From JAUVXJ01 sp034430275 (GTDB lineage: Bacteria > Chloroflexota > Anaerolineae > UBA7937 > B3-Chlor): a stretch of DNA of 46,240 nucleotides. Within the stretch, counting starts at the first letter, position 1, and the number at the start of each line of letters is the position of its first letter. The stretch spans positions 1 to 46,240 of the forward strand of contig DAOUEW010000183.1 in the NCBI GenBank assembly GCA_034430275.1, read 5' to 3'. Both the position numbers and the translations under genes were made by a program. Of the stretch, positions 24,348 to 32,358 are shown one piece after another. Under the pieces are notes generated by a model. That model was not told the DNA's origin and did not search any database. It saw nothing but the letters and a program-made list of their open reading frames with translations.

Positions 24348-25712
24348 ATGGCCAAGGGCCGGGCCAAGGCGATCTACGTCTGTCAGCAGTGCGGGGCCCA
24401 ATCGTTGAAGTGGGTGGGTCGCTGCCCGGACTGCGGCGAATGGAATAGCATGGTGGAGACGGTGGAGAGCAGGGATACCTCTCCACCGTCTTCTGTTAGG
24501 CCCCGGGGCAAGCCTCAGCGTCTCGCTGACGTGCCGTTGGAGGGCTTCCAGAGGATCCCGGTGCCCATGCCTGAGTTCAGCCGGGTGCTGGGCGGCGGCA
24601 TCGTGCCCGGATCGGTGGTACTCATCGCGGGCGACCCGGGGATCGGCAAGTCCACCCTGCTGCTCCAGGTGGCAGCCCTGGTGAGCGGCAGCGTGGGGAA
24701 GGTGCTCTACGTCTCCGGCGAGGAGTCCGCTCCCCAGATCAAGAACCGCTCGCAACGGCTGGGGGTCTCCGCGGAGCAGGTATACCTGCTGACAGAGACG
24801 GACGTGGATCTGATCGTAGATCACATCCACGAGCTTCAGCCGCAACTGGTGGTCGTGGATTCGATCCAGACCATCTTTGCCCCCGAGCTGAGCTCCGCCG
24901 CGGGGAACATCAGCCAGGTGCGGGAGTCGGCCGCGCGCCTCACGGAGGTGGCCAAGGGAGAAGGGGTGCCGGTGTTTCTGGTGGGGCACGTGACCAAGGA
25001 AGGCTCCATCGCGGGACCCCGGGTGCTGGAGCACATGGTGGACGCCGTTCTCTACCTGGAGGGAGAGCGCTTTCACGCCTATCGTTTGCTGCGCAGCGTG
25101 AAGAACCGCTTCGGATCGACAGACGAGATCGGCGTGTTCGAGATGAGCGGCCAGGGGATGTTGGAAGTGACCAACCCCTCGGAGGCCTTTCTGTCGGAGC
25201 GGTCCGACGGGACGGGATCGGCGATCGCTGTGACCTTGGAGGGCACGCGGCCGCTGCTAGTGGAGATACAGGCCCTGACCAGCACCACCAGCTTCGGCCT
25301 TCCCCGCCGTACCGCCAACGGTATAGACTTCAATCGGTTGTTGCTGCTGGCGGCCGTGCTGAGCAAGCGTGTAGGGTTGCGGCTGCACGACCAGGACATC
25401 TTCGTGAACGTGGTGGGTGGGTTGAGGATCAACGAGCCGGCGGCGGACCTGAGTGTGGCGCTGGCCATCGCCTCCAGTAGTCGCGACGTACCCGTGGCCC
25501 GAGATCTGGCTGTGATGGGGGAGATAGGCTTGTCGGGGGAACTGAGGTCGATCAGCCAGCCCACCAAGAGGCTCAACGAGGCGGCCAGGCTGGGCTTCAC
25601 ACGCTGCCTTCTGCCACGGTCAGTCCGGTTGGCGAAGGACCGGCCGCCGGGTGTGGAGGTGGTGAGGGCCGGCTCTCTGAGGGAGGCGCTGGACGTGGCC
25701 TTAGGCAAGTGA
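24348..25712 (+). CDS. radA: DNA repair protein RadA
   Basis: A 454-residue RecA-like ATPase that drives branch migration in recombination. N-terminal zinc finger with CQQCG (12-16) and CPDCG (26-30), Walker A GDPGIGKS (95-102), the RadA-specific KNRFG (252-256), and a C-terminal Lon-protease-like domain. Full family length. Its TGA directly abuts the stop codon of the leftward gene, forming TGATCA at 25710-25715. Probably co-transcribed with clpC. Confidence 0.96.
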   Translation: MAKGRAKAIYVCQQCGAQSLKWVGRCPDCGEWNSMVETVESRDTSPPSSVRPRGKPQRLADVPLEGFQRIPVPMPEFSRVLGGGIVPGSVVLIAGDPGIGKSTLLLQVAALVSGSVGKVLYVSGEESAPQIKNRSQRLGVSAEQVYLLTETDVDLIVDHIHELQPQLVVVDSIQTIFAPELSSAAGNISQVRESAARLTEVAKGEGVPVFLVGHVTKEGSIAGPRVLEHMVDAVLYLEGERFHAYRLLRSVKNRFGSTDEIGVFEMSGQGMLEVTNPSEAFLSERSDGTGSAIAVTLEGTRPLLVEIQALTSTTSFGLPRRTANGIDFNRLLLLAAVLSKRVGLRLHDQDIFVNVVGGLRINEPAADLSVALAIASSSRDVPVARDLAVMGEIGLSGELRSISQPTKRLNEAARLGFTRCLLPRSVRLAKDRPPGVEVVRAGSLREALDVALGK

Positions 25713-26741
25713 TCACTGGGCGCGTTTGAGTACCTTCAGCGCCCTCAGCGTGACCCACTTGCTGGGCTTCCCTTTCTCCTCAATGTCTACCCAGGTCTTG
25801 CCGTTGTACGTGTACTCCATCTTCCAGCGGCCCTGTTTGTCCTGTTTGCCCAACACCAGGTCCATGGCTGCCGAGAGCCTGGGATCGGACCCGTACCCGA
25901 AGCTGGTGAGGACCTCCAGGTTCTGAAGGACGTCGGTGACGTAGAAGAGGGGGAAGCCGAATCTGAACCAGCTACGGGAGGGCTTGGTGCTGTAGCCCAT
26001 GGGATAGTCGGCCACGGCGGGGTCCTTGCTGAGCAGGAACTCCAGGCCGCTGTCGATGGCCCTCTGGATCAGCGGCGTCCGCGCGTTCTCAGGCAGCTTG
26101 GATAAACCTAGCATGACCTTCACCGCGCCCCAGGCGCAGGGCTTGGCGTCGTTGGCGCTGCAACAAAAGCCTGGCGCACAGGTGGCGGACTTGAGGTAGC
26201 GCACCGGAGCATCTTTCGCTTCTTGGGGAGCGATGCCTTCGCCGGTGACGACGCGAGCCATCCACTCCATGGCTCCTTCCAGCCGCTCATCTCCCAGCCA
26301 GCCCAGGTCCAGGAGCGCGGCGCTGAGGTTCCCCATCAGACAGAGGATAGCGCCTCCCTGGGTGGCAGATGCAGAGAAGGCCCCGTTCTTGTCGATGGCG
26401 TGCTCCAGCAGATACTGGCACGCGTTCCGTATGTGCGGATCGCTGCCGTCCGCCCCCAGTTGCGCGAGCATGGATACCGACCACACGATGCTGCGGTACT
26501 TGGGGCGGTAGCCGGGACCAGGCTCTTCCCAGTGGCCCTCTGGCTTCTGCGCCTCCAGGATGACCGGGACCGGCCCGGTGGACATCACGGCCTTACGGGC
26601 CTCGGTGATCTCTGCTTTGTCGGACGGCGTGTCCAGCAACTCCTTCAGAGCGAAGTAGCGGACGCCAGGGTTCTCGGCGTCGTCCTCCAGGAGCCAGGGC
26701 CTTGGGTCTTCGTTGAGCCTGGCGAGCCACTCTTCTGTCAC
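25713..26741 (-). CDS. Alpha/alpha-toroid (prenyltransferase/squalene-cyclase-like) protein A
   Basis: A 342-residue protein with helical repeats resembling terpenoid cyclase/prenyltransferase toroids (ILEAQKPEGHWEEPGPGY, LLEHAIDKNGAFS, LVLGKQDKQGRWKMEY). There is no DxDD or other cyclase catalytic motif. A cysteine cluster (SATCAPGFCCSANDAKPCAWG) could bind metal. Proteins like this are sometimes mislabelled 'nitrogen fixation protein NifH'; no nitrogenase P-loop is present. A paralogue lies immediately upstream on the same strand. Function unknown. Confidence 0.7.
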   Translation of the reverse strand: MTEEWLARLNEDPRPWLLEDDAENPGVRYFALKELLDTPSDKAEITEARKAVMSTGPVPVILEAQKPEGHWEEPGPGYRPKYRSIVWSVSMLAQLGADGSDPHIRNACQYLLEHAIDKNGAFSASATQGGAILCLMGNLSAALLDLGWLGDERLEGAMEWMARVVTGEGIAPQEAKDAPVRYLKSATCAPGFCCSANDAKPCAWGAVKVMLGLSKLPENARTPLIQRAIDSGLEFLLSKDPAVADYPMGYSTKPSRSWFRFGFPLFYVTDVLQNLEVLTSFGYGSDPRLSAAMDLVLGKQDKQGRWKMEYTYNGKTWVDIEEKGKPSKWVTLRALKVLKRAQ

Positions 26742-26789
26742 GCTCCACCTCCGCGCATCGTGATCGTGTGATGTCTAGGGTTTCGAGGG

Positions 26790-26818
26790 ATTGTACGGGA
26801 GCTATAGGGCAATGTCAA
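26790..26818 (-). promoter_or_regulatory. Promoter of toroid protein A
   Basis: On the minus strand, TTGACA (26813-26818), a 17-base spacer and TACAAT (26790-26795). It shows that the downstream paralogue is transcribed independently of the upstream one. Confidence 0.8.
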
Positions 26819-26870
26819 GCCGTCATCGCGACACGACCATCTCGGTGCTGAGGGTGAGCTCGCACCAGGG

Positions 26871-27899
26871 CTATGCACTGCACTGAAGCACCCGCAAGGC
26901 CCGGAGGGTGACCCACTTGCTCGGTTTGCCCTTCTCCTCGATGTCGACCAGGGTCTTGCCGTTGTAGGAGTACTCCATCTTCCAGCGGCCGGACTGGTCC
27001 TGCTTGCTCAGCACCAGCTCCAGGGCTGCCGAAAGCCTGGGGTCGGACCCGTAGCCGAAGCGGGTGAGAACCTCAAGGTTGTGAAGGACGTCCGTGACCC
27101 AGAAGAGAGGGAAGCCGAACCTGAACCAGTTGCCGCTGGGCTTGCTGCCGGAACCCATGGGGTAGTCGGCTACGGCGGGGTCCTTGCTGAGGAGGAACTC
27201 CAGCCCGGTCTGGATGGCTCTGTCGATGAGAGGTGTGCGGGCCTCCTCCGGCAGCTTGGAGAAGGCGTCCATGACATCGACCGCGCCCCAGGCGCAGGGC
27301 TTCTTGGCGTTGTACCCGCAGCAGAACCCTGGGCCGCAGGTCCCGGACTTGAGGTAGCGCAACGACACACCTCTCTCCACGGCAGGGGCCACTCCCTCTC
27401 CGGTGACCATTCTGGCCATCCACTCCAGTGCTCTCTCCACACGATCGTCGCCCAGCCATCCCAGGTCCAGCAGGGCGGCCAGCAGGTGGCCGTTGAGACA
27501 GAGGATGGCCTGCGATGGAATGGCGGCCATGGAGAAGGCCCCGTTCTTGTCGCGGGCATGCTCCAGGACGTACTCGCAGCCTCTGCGGACCCGCCCGTCG
27601 GCGCCGTTGGCGCCTAGCTGGCCGAGCATGGTCACCGCCCAGACGGTGGCCCGGTACTGCGGGAAGTAGCCGGGGCCGGGCTTTTCCCAGTAGCCTTCGG
27701 GTTGCTGGGCGTCGAGGAGGACAGGGACCGGCCCGCTAGACATCACCGTGCGCTGGGCCTCGCGTACCTCGGGGTCGTCCAGCGCCCTGTGGAGGAGATC
27801 CATCAAGGCGAAGTAGCGCACTCCGGGGTTGGCGGGGTCGTGCTCCAGGAGCCAGGGTAACGAAGTATGTTCGAAAGGCCTCGTCTCCGCGTGCATCAT
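26871..27899 (-). CDS. Alpha/alpha-toroid protein B (paralogue)
   Basis: A 342-residue protein nearly the same length as its downstream paralogue and aligned with it throughout (PWLLEHDPANPGVRYFAL, QQPEGYWEKPGPGYFPQYR, DQSGRWKMEYSYNGKT). The cysteine cluster TCGPGFCCGYNAKKPCAWG is kept in both. The frame extends upstream to 28118, but conservation begins at MMHAETRPFE. The ATG at 27899 has AAGGAAGG upstream and is taken as start; the next Met codon is also possible. Function unknown; a substrate-binding toroid is a reasonable guess. The gap to 28123 holds nothing clear. Confidence 0.7.
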   Translation of the reverse strand: MMHAETRPFEHTSLPWLLEHDPANPGVRYFALMDLLHRALDDPEVREAQRTVMSSGPVPVLLDAQQPEGYWEKPGPGYFPQYRATVWAVTMLGQLGANGADGRVRRGCEYVLEHARDKNGAFSMAAIPSQAILCLNGHLLAALLDLGWLGDDRVERALEWMARMVTGEGVAPAVERGVSLRYLKSGTCGPGFCCGYNAKKPCAWGAVDVMDAFSKLPEEARTPLIDRAIQTGLEFLLSKDPAVADYPMGSGSKPSGNWFRFGFPLFWVTDVLHNLEVLTRFGYGSDPRLSAALELVLSKQDQSGRWKMEYSYNGKTLVDIEEKGKPSKWVTLRALRVLQCSA

Positions 27900-28123
27900 G
27901 CCTTGCCTTCCTTGTGAGGTGTCGGCTGAGCCAGTGAGTCGATGGGGCGAGACCATTATGTCATGGCTGTGGCTTCTTGCCCAGTTCGGCTTGGCGATGG
28001 AAACGACGCCCGACGCGTGAGGCACGGGGTTGCGCCTGATCGCATCCACTACTGTGGGATACTGCAGGGGCACGGCACGGCGTGCCCGTGCGCCGTCGCT
28101 CTCCATGGCCTGCCCCACGTCCG

Positions 28124-28357
28124 CTAGCCGTTGCCATTCGGACCCACCCCGACCCAGAAGTGGTTGGGCAGCACCGTCGGGCTGGTCACCACCTTGATGC
28201 CGTTGGCCGGTACCCCTTCCTCCGGCAAGCAGTGGGGGTGGACGTAGCAGCGATTGGGCGGCCTGCCGAACTTCTCCTCGTACCGCTCCGCAGCCTCTAG
28301 CACCTTCACGGCGAAGTCGGTCTGGGAGTCATCGTACCACAGGAGACCCACCTCCAA
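28124..28357 (-). CDS. LexA-regulon small protein C (77 aa)
   Basis: A 77-residue protein of unknown function with LLWYDDSQ, an amphipathic helix (FAVKVLEAAERYEEKFGRPP), and CYVHPHCLPEEG, which holds two Cys and two His that could bind metal. Starts at TTG 28357, with GAGGAG supplied by the end of the preceding gene and only 3 bases between them. Third gene of the LexA-controlled operon. The compact size, tight coupling and conserved-looking motifs argue for a real gene. Confidence 0.75.
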   Translation of the reverse strand: MEVGLLWYDDSQTDFAVKVLEAAERYEEKFGRPPNRCYVHPHCLPEEGVPANGIKVVTSPTVLPNHFWVGVGPNGNG

Positions 28358-28360
28358 GGC

Positions 28361-28681
28361 TTACTCCTCTCTCACACCAGCCAGGGCGAACTCCGGCGGC
28401 TGGCTAACGTCCCCACGCGGATCCAAGGCCGGCCGACGGTCGTCGACAGCCACGGTAGTGTTGACGACGGTGCATGACTCTCTATCGTCCACCGGCGGCA
28501 GTTGCGGCAGGGCCAGGGCCAGGGCCATGGTGGAGAGGGCGGCGCGGAAGCCCTGGTGGTAGACCCTCCGCCGCTGGGGATCGCTGCCGATCAGTCCTGC
28601 GGCCAGCGCGTCCTCGTTGGCTCGAACCGCGGCGAGGATGATCTGACCGATGTCCTGGGTGAACCAGACGTCGACGGACAC
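28361..28681 (-). CDS. LexA-regulon small protein B (106 aa)
   Basis: A 106-residue protein of unknown function. The first 60 residues are predicted helical (DIGQIILAAVRANEDALAAGL, VYHQGFRAALSTMALALALPQL); the rest is polar and probably disordered (VNTTVAVDDRRPALDPRGD). GTG start at 28681 with AAAGGAG 7 bases ahead. Second gene of the LexA-controlled operon; 13 bases after protein A and 3 bases before protein C. No catalytic motif. Confidence 0.75.
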   Translation of the reverse strand: MSVDVWFTQDIGQIILAAVRANEDALAAGLIGSDPQRRRVYHQGFRAALSTMALALALPQLPPVDDRESCTVVNTTVAVDDRRPALDPRGDVSQPPEFALAGVREE

Positions 28682-28694
28682 GGGATGTCTCCTT

Positions 28695-29135
28695 TCAGGG
28701 CGAAGTGCAGGGCAGGCTTGGCTCCTGGTGAAGCGGCCTGACGAAGGGAATCACGTTGTCCCCGAGAGCCAGAGGAACGGGCGACACGGCGGGCTGGTCT
28801 GTGGTTGTTGGCACGACGCTGTGTCTCAAGGGGCAGTCCAGACAATCAGTAGGAGAAAGGACGCGCGTCGTCTTCAGTGAGCAGGCGGCGCGGAGGAACG
28901 AGACTCGGGGAGGCTGGTCGTCCCAGACCTCCATGCGGCCGCTGGCCCAACGCACGGTGATGGGGGTGAGGGCAGTCTTCTCGAGAGCGAAGCGGAGAAA
29001 CTGGCAGTTGCAGATGGTGGCGGGGCAGTCGTCGCAGACCTGTGGCGAGACCTCGTGGTCGCCCATCACGATCTTGTCACAGGTGACTCGGCCGTCTTCC
29101 GAGACTGATCGTTGCTGGCAAGGGCGCTGTGGCAC
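28695..29135 (-). CDS. LexA-regulon Cys-rich protein A (146 aa)
   Basis: A 146-residue protein. The frame is open back to 29252, but that part overlaps the promoter and LexA boxes. GTG 29135 with AGAGGAGGT 6 bases upstream is the true start. Cysteines at 34, 37, 42 and 44 (VCDDCPATICNC) and a later CxxC (DCLDCP) with an isolated Cys suggest a zinc or iron-sulfur site. Between them is an RWASGRMEVWDDQPP segment. First gene of a three-gene operon directly under LexA. No known family recognised; a DNA-damage function is inferred from regulation only. Confidence 0.75.
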   Translation of the reverse strand: MPQRPCQQRSVSEDGRVTCDKIVMGDHEVSPQVCDDCPATICNCQFLRFALEKTALTPITVRWASGRMEVWDDQPPRVSFLRAACSLKTTRVLSPTDCLDCPLRHSVVPTTTDQPAVSPVPLALGDNVIPFVRPLHQEPSLPCTSP

Positions 29136-29202
29136 TGAAGACCTCCTCTGGGTGGCGTCGCCCGACGTTGCTGGGCGCAGGCTTGGTCTGAAAACTGAGA
29201 CT

Positions 29203-29216
29203 AGAACACTCGTTCT
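29203..29216. promoter_or_regulatory. LexA box, downstream of the -10
   Basis: On the minus strand AGAACGAGTGTTCT, an inverted repeat with four-base core gap, the form used by Gram-positive-type LexA. It lies just past the -10 hexamer of the three-gene operon, so bound LexA would block transcription initiation. Confidence 0.85.
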
Positions 29217-29223
29217 ACTGCCT

Positions 29224-29252
29224 AGTATACCAGAACGGATGTTCTGTGTCAA
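29224..29252 (-). promoter_or_regulatory. Promoter of the LexA-controlled three-gene operon with internal LexA box
   Basis: On the minus strand, TTGACA (29247-29252), a 17-base spacer and TATACT (29224-29229). The spacer is largely filled by a second LexA box, AGAACATCCGTTCT (29232-29245). With the box at 29203-29216 this gives two operators 29 bases apart, nearly three helical turns, around a near-consensus promoter. Confidence 0.92.
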
Positions 29253-29296
29253 GCCACAGAGGGGGCTTTAGAGGGCGGGAGGGAGAGATTTAAGGT

Positions 29297-29926
29297 TCAG
29301 GCGGCCTCGAGCTGGCGGATGACCATGACCACCTTGCCCTGAACCTCGACGTCGGCCGGGTCGGCGTAGATGGGCTGCATGGTGGGGTTGGCGGGCTGGA
29401 GGCGCACCCTTCTGCCTTCGCGGTAGAACTTCTTGAGGGTGGTCTCTTCTCTGTCGCGCAGCCAGACGGCAACCATGTCGCCGTTCTCGGCGGTCTCCTG
29501 GTGCTTCATGACCACTACGTCGCCGTCGTTGACCAGGGCATCGATCATGGACTCACCCTGTACCTGGAGGGCATAGAGTCCCTCTTCGTCCTTGACGATG
29601 CCTCGGGCCAGCTCCAGGTGCTCCTCGGGCACGGCATCGCCAGGCACCGGGATGGGGTCGCCAGCAGCGATCCTGCCCAGCAAGGGCAACATAATCACGT
29701 CGTCACGGTCCAGAGCCTGGCCCACGAGCCTCAGACCTCGGGAGACGTCGGGGTCCCTGGCGATGTGGCCTTCTCGCTCCAGGACGTTGAGGTTGTAGTT
29801 CACCACCGAGGTGGAGGAGATACCCACGGCCGCACCGATGTCGCGGATGGTGGGTGGGTATCCGTTCTCGTGGAGGAACTCACTGATGAAACCCAGAATG
29901 GCTTCCTGGCGCGCTGACATGTTCAT
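29297..29926 (-). CDS. lexA: LexA repressor
   Basis: A 209-residue SOS repressor. N-terminal winged helix (PPTIRDIGAAVGISSTSVVNYNLNVLE), self-cleavage site Ala88-Gly89 (RIAAGDP), Ser126 (QGESM) and Lys165 (TTLKKF) form the catalytic dyad. Start ATG 29926 follows AAAGGTGG; a GTG at 29935 and another ATG at 29920 are possible. It is read in the same direction as the three-gene operon, which lies downstream. Its own promoter carries a LexA box, so it is autoregulated. Confidence 0.96.
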   Translation of the reverse strand: MNMSARQEAILGFISEFLHENGYPPTIRDIGAAVGISSTSVVNYNLNVLEREGHIARDPDVSRGLRLVGQALDRDDVIMLPLLGRIAAGDPIPVPGDAVPEEHLELARGIVKDEEGLYALQVQGESMIDALVNDGDVVVMKHQETAENGDMVAVWLRDREETTLKKFYREGRRVRLQPANPTMQPIYADPADVEVQGKVVMVIRQLEAA

Positions 29927-29965
29927 GGTGGCCACCTTTCGTCTCCTTGGATGGGATCCACCCCT

Positions 29966-29994
29966 ATTATATACGAACTTTTGTTCTATGTCAA
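29966..29994 (-). promoter_or_regulatory. lexA promoter with LexA box in the spacer
   Basis: On the minus strand, TTGACA (29989-29994), a 17-base spacer and TATAAT (29966-29971), all consensus. The spacer contains AGAACAAAAGTTCG (29974-29987), matching the two other boxes at AGAAC-N4-GTTC. Only one box is present here, so the operon downstream may be repressed more tightly than lexA. Confidence 0.93.
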
Positions 29995-30111
29995 GGAGCT
30001 TCTCGTGCGAGCACTGAGCAGGGGTGAAGCGCCCTTGCGGGGTGGAAATGGAATGGGGAGCGCCCCGGCAGGAGGCGAACCAGCCGGCAGCGTTCGCTGG
30101 GCAGCTGACGA

Positions 30112-31473
30112 CTAGGGGCCTTCGGGCGGAGCTGGATCCCCATCCCCAGCCTGGAGCATCGCCTCCACCTCCGGGATCAACTCCTCGAGGTGGTCGGCCG
30201 CCTCCTTCTGGTCCTGGGAGCGGAGGTCTTCGAGGATAAGCTGGAGCAACTCGAGGAAGTCTGCGCTGACGGAATCCTTCTGGTCTTGGAGCAGCTTCCG
30301 GCGCTGGTCCAGGTCGGGCGCGGACAGCAACTGGTTGAGGAGGCGCATCTCCGGCGGCAAACGTTTCTCCAGCAGCGGCACCACGTGCTCCTTGAGGTTG
30401 TTGAGCTTTTCCGACACCTCCTCCTGCCCTGCCCGGTCCGCCGCGATGATGTTGGCTTCCAGGGCGGTGAGGAACGCTGCGTCGATCTCCTCGACGTGCT
30501 CCTGAGCGGCTGCCTCCATGTCCTCGCTGTCTACGATCTCCTTCAGGAGGCCCGCGGCGCGATCCAGCGCCTCTCTGGCCTCCTTGTCCAACTCATCTAC
30601 CAGGTCCAGTATCCTGGTGCGGAGTCTAGTCAACTCTTGTGCCTTCTCCTTCTCACCCTGAGACTCAGCGGTCTCTATCTGACCGGTCAGGGTCTGGAAG
30701 AACTGGTAGTCCAGCACAGGACGTGCCGCGGCGACGAGGGTCTTGAAATCCTCGTCGTCCTTGTGGGCGAGTATTGCCTCGATGAGCTCTTCCCTCGTTA
30801 TGGCGCCCTCTCTCCCTTCCAGAGGGGGTACGCTGGCCGGCGAAACAAACTCCTGGAGCCTGGTACGGAGCGACGACAACTGTGCCACGAGTGAGTCCTC
30901 TCCATCCTCCCTGGCCTGTTCGATGGAGGCGGTGAGGAACAGGAAGAACTCGTAGTCGAGGTCGTCCTTCTTATCCTCGACGAGCTTCTGGAGGGCCTCC
31001 TCGTCTTCGGTCGGCGCCAGCAGATCACGCAGCAACTGGGCCCTCTGCTGTTGTTCCTGTACCATCTCGTCGGTGATGCCATCGGCCCGCAGTATCTCCG
31101 AGGCCATGCTCTCCATAGAGAAGAAGGTCTTGGGCTGGAACAGGTATCCCTTACGCTGTTCCGGGGGGAGGGAGCTCATGAGTTGATTAGTCAGCTCTCC
31201 GATGGCCTTGTCCTGCTCCTCGCCGGAGAGGCCCAGTTGGCTGGGCACCAGAATCAAGAACAGTGCCCGCTCCGGGTCGTGGTAGGCCAGGGGGGTGGCC
31301 ACCGCTGTTCGATTGGAGCAGTGGGGACAGGTCACGACGTTGAGCTGTCCGCGCAGGAAGCGGCTCTTCAGGTCTGGGTCCTGTCCAACGTCCACGACCT
31401 GCCACACGTCGGCGGTGATGGGGCTGGAACAGGCGGGGCAGTTGAGGGCGATCCTATCTGGCCCGACTTGCAT
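30112..31473 (-). CDS. CpXC-domain protein with fourfold helical repeats
   Basis: A 453-residue protein. The N-terminal 50-130 residues look like a CpXC domain: CPACSS (12-15) and CPHCSN (49-52) bind zinc, and AVATPLAYHDPERALFLILVPSQLG is typical. The rest is acidic and helical with four degenerate repeats starting near 171, 253, 330 and 401 (LDYEFFLFL, LDYQFFQTL, IDAAFLTAL, VSADFLELL), each followed by a charged helix. Last gene of the secA-kor train, 42 bases after the metallo-beta-lactamase-fold gene. Function unknown. ATG 31473 has GGAGCGAG upstream. Confidence 0.75.
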   Translation of the reverse strand: MQVGPDRIALNCPACSSPITADVWQVVDVGQDPDLKSRFLRGQLNVVTCPHCSNRTAVATPLAYHDPERALFLILVPSQLGLSGEEQDKAIGELTNQLMSSLPPEQRKGYLFQPKTFFSMESMASEILRADGITDEMVQEQQQRAQLLRDLLAPTEDEEALQKLVEDKKDDLDYEFFLFLTASIEQAREDGEDSLVAQLSSLRTRLQEFVSPASVPPLEGREGAITREELIEAILAHKDDEDFKTLVAAARPVLDYQFFQTLTGQIETAESQGEKEKAQELTRLRTRILDLVDELDKEAREALDRAAGLLKEIVDSEDMEAAAQEHVEEIDAAFLTALEANIIAADRAGQEEVSEKLNNLKEHVVPLLEKRLPPEMRLLNQLLSAPDLDQRRKLLQDQKDSVSADFLELLQLILEDLRSQDQKEAADHLEELIPEVEAMLQAGDGDPAPPEGP

Positions 31474-31515
31474 CGTCTCGCTCCTTCATCGGTCAGTGGT
31501 CCAAGTGTGTTCCTG

Positions 31516-32355
31516 CTACAGGTCAACTGGTTCTACTTGGAAGATCTCGCCGGATCGGCGCAAGTAGCCCGCTCTGATCCTGGGATCATGCTCGAACAGA
31601 AGCAGTGTTTTCTCCTCCAGCGCCCACCGGCGGATGGAGCGCTTGGTTTCCATATTCTCCATGGGTAGCTCGTCCACGGCCGGGGTCCACGCCAGTTTCT
31701 CCATGTACTCCTTCCAGGGGGCCAGGTCGCCCAGATAGATGGCGGTCTGACCCTGAGAGCGGATAACCACTGACTGGTGAGCTCTGGTGTGCCCTCGCGT
31801 GACGATACAGCGCACTTCGTCTGTGACCGACGTGTCTCCCCGGAGGAGAGTCAACTGGCCCTCCTCCAGAGGGAGCAGGTTCTCGGGAAGATAGGTCCTG
31901 ACAGTGCGCTCGTTGGGATACCGGGCATCCGCCCATTCGAGGCGTTGAACCCAGTACTCGGCCCTAGGGAAGGTGGGCCGGGGCTTGCCGTTGTTGTCCA
32001 GAGTGGTGTTCCCGCCGCAGTGGTCGGAGTGAAGGTGGGTGTTGATCACGATATCCACTTCCTCGGGGGCCACCCCCACGTCGCGCAGGTCGCCCACCAG
32101 CCCCTGCGACCTCTCCAGACCGAATCTGTCTCGCTCCTTGTCCGAGAGCTTGGTCCCCAATCCTGTGTCCACCAGGATCGTCTTTCCGCCGGAGCGGATG
32201 AGGAGGCAGTTCAGGGCCATGGGCACCCGGTGCCGGTCGTCGAGAGCGATGATGGGCTCCCAGAGGACACGCGGCACGATGCCGAAGTGGGCGCCGGCGT
32301 CCTGCCACCAGCGTCCGTCGTTGATGATGGTCAGCTCCACGTCACCGAGAAACAC
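31516..32355 (-). CDS. Metallo-beta-lactamase-fold hydrolase
   Basis: A 279-residue hydrolase with the HLHSDH zinc motif (THLHSDHCGGN), an upstream DTGLG and a downstream GHTRAHQSV and YLGDL that complete the metal site. This superfamily hydrolyses thioesters, lactones, phosphoesters and others; substrate unknown. The GTG start (32355) overlaps the ribosome site and lies 3 bases after korC, so it is translationally coupled to it. A GTG 15 bases further in is an alternative start. Confidence 0.88.
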   Translation of the reverse strand: MFLGDVELTIINDGRWWQDAGAHFGIVPRVLWEPIIALDDRHRVPMALNCLLIRSGGKTILVDTGLGTKLSDKERDRFGLERSQGLVGDLRDVGVAPEEVDIVINTHLHSDHCGGNTTLDNNGKPRPTFPRAEYWVQRLEWADARYPNERTVRTYLPENLLPLEEGQLTLLRGDTSVTDEVRCIVTRGHTRAHQSVVIRSQGQTAIYLGDLAPWKEYMEKLAWTPAVDELPMENMETKRSIRRWALEEKTLLLFEHDPRIRAGYLRRSGEIFQVEPVDL

Positions 32356-32358
32356 TCC

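Noticed and set aside
25713..27899. Nitrogenase iron protein (NifH) label for the two toroid genes
   Set aside because: There is no P-loop or NifH cysteine pattern; the sequence is made of helical toroid-like repeats.
29136..29252. Upstream extension of the Cys-rich LexA-regulon gene
   Set aside because: It overlaps the promoter and both LexA boxes; GTG 29135 has an excellent ribosome site.
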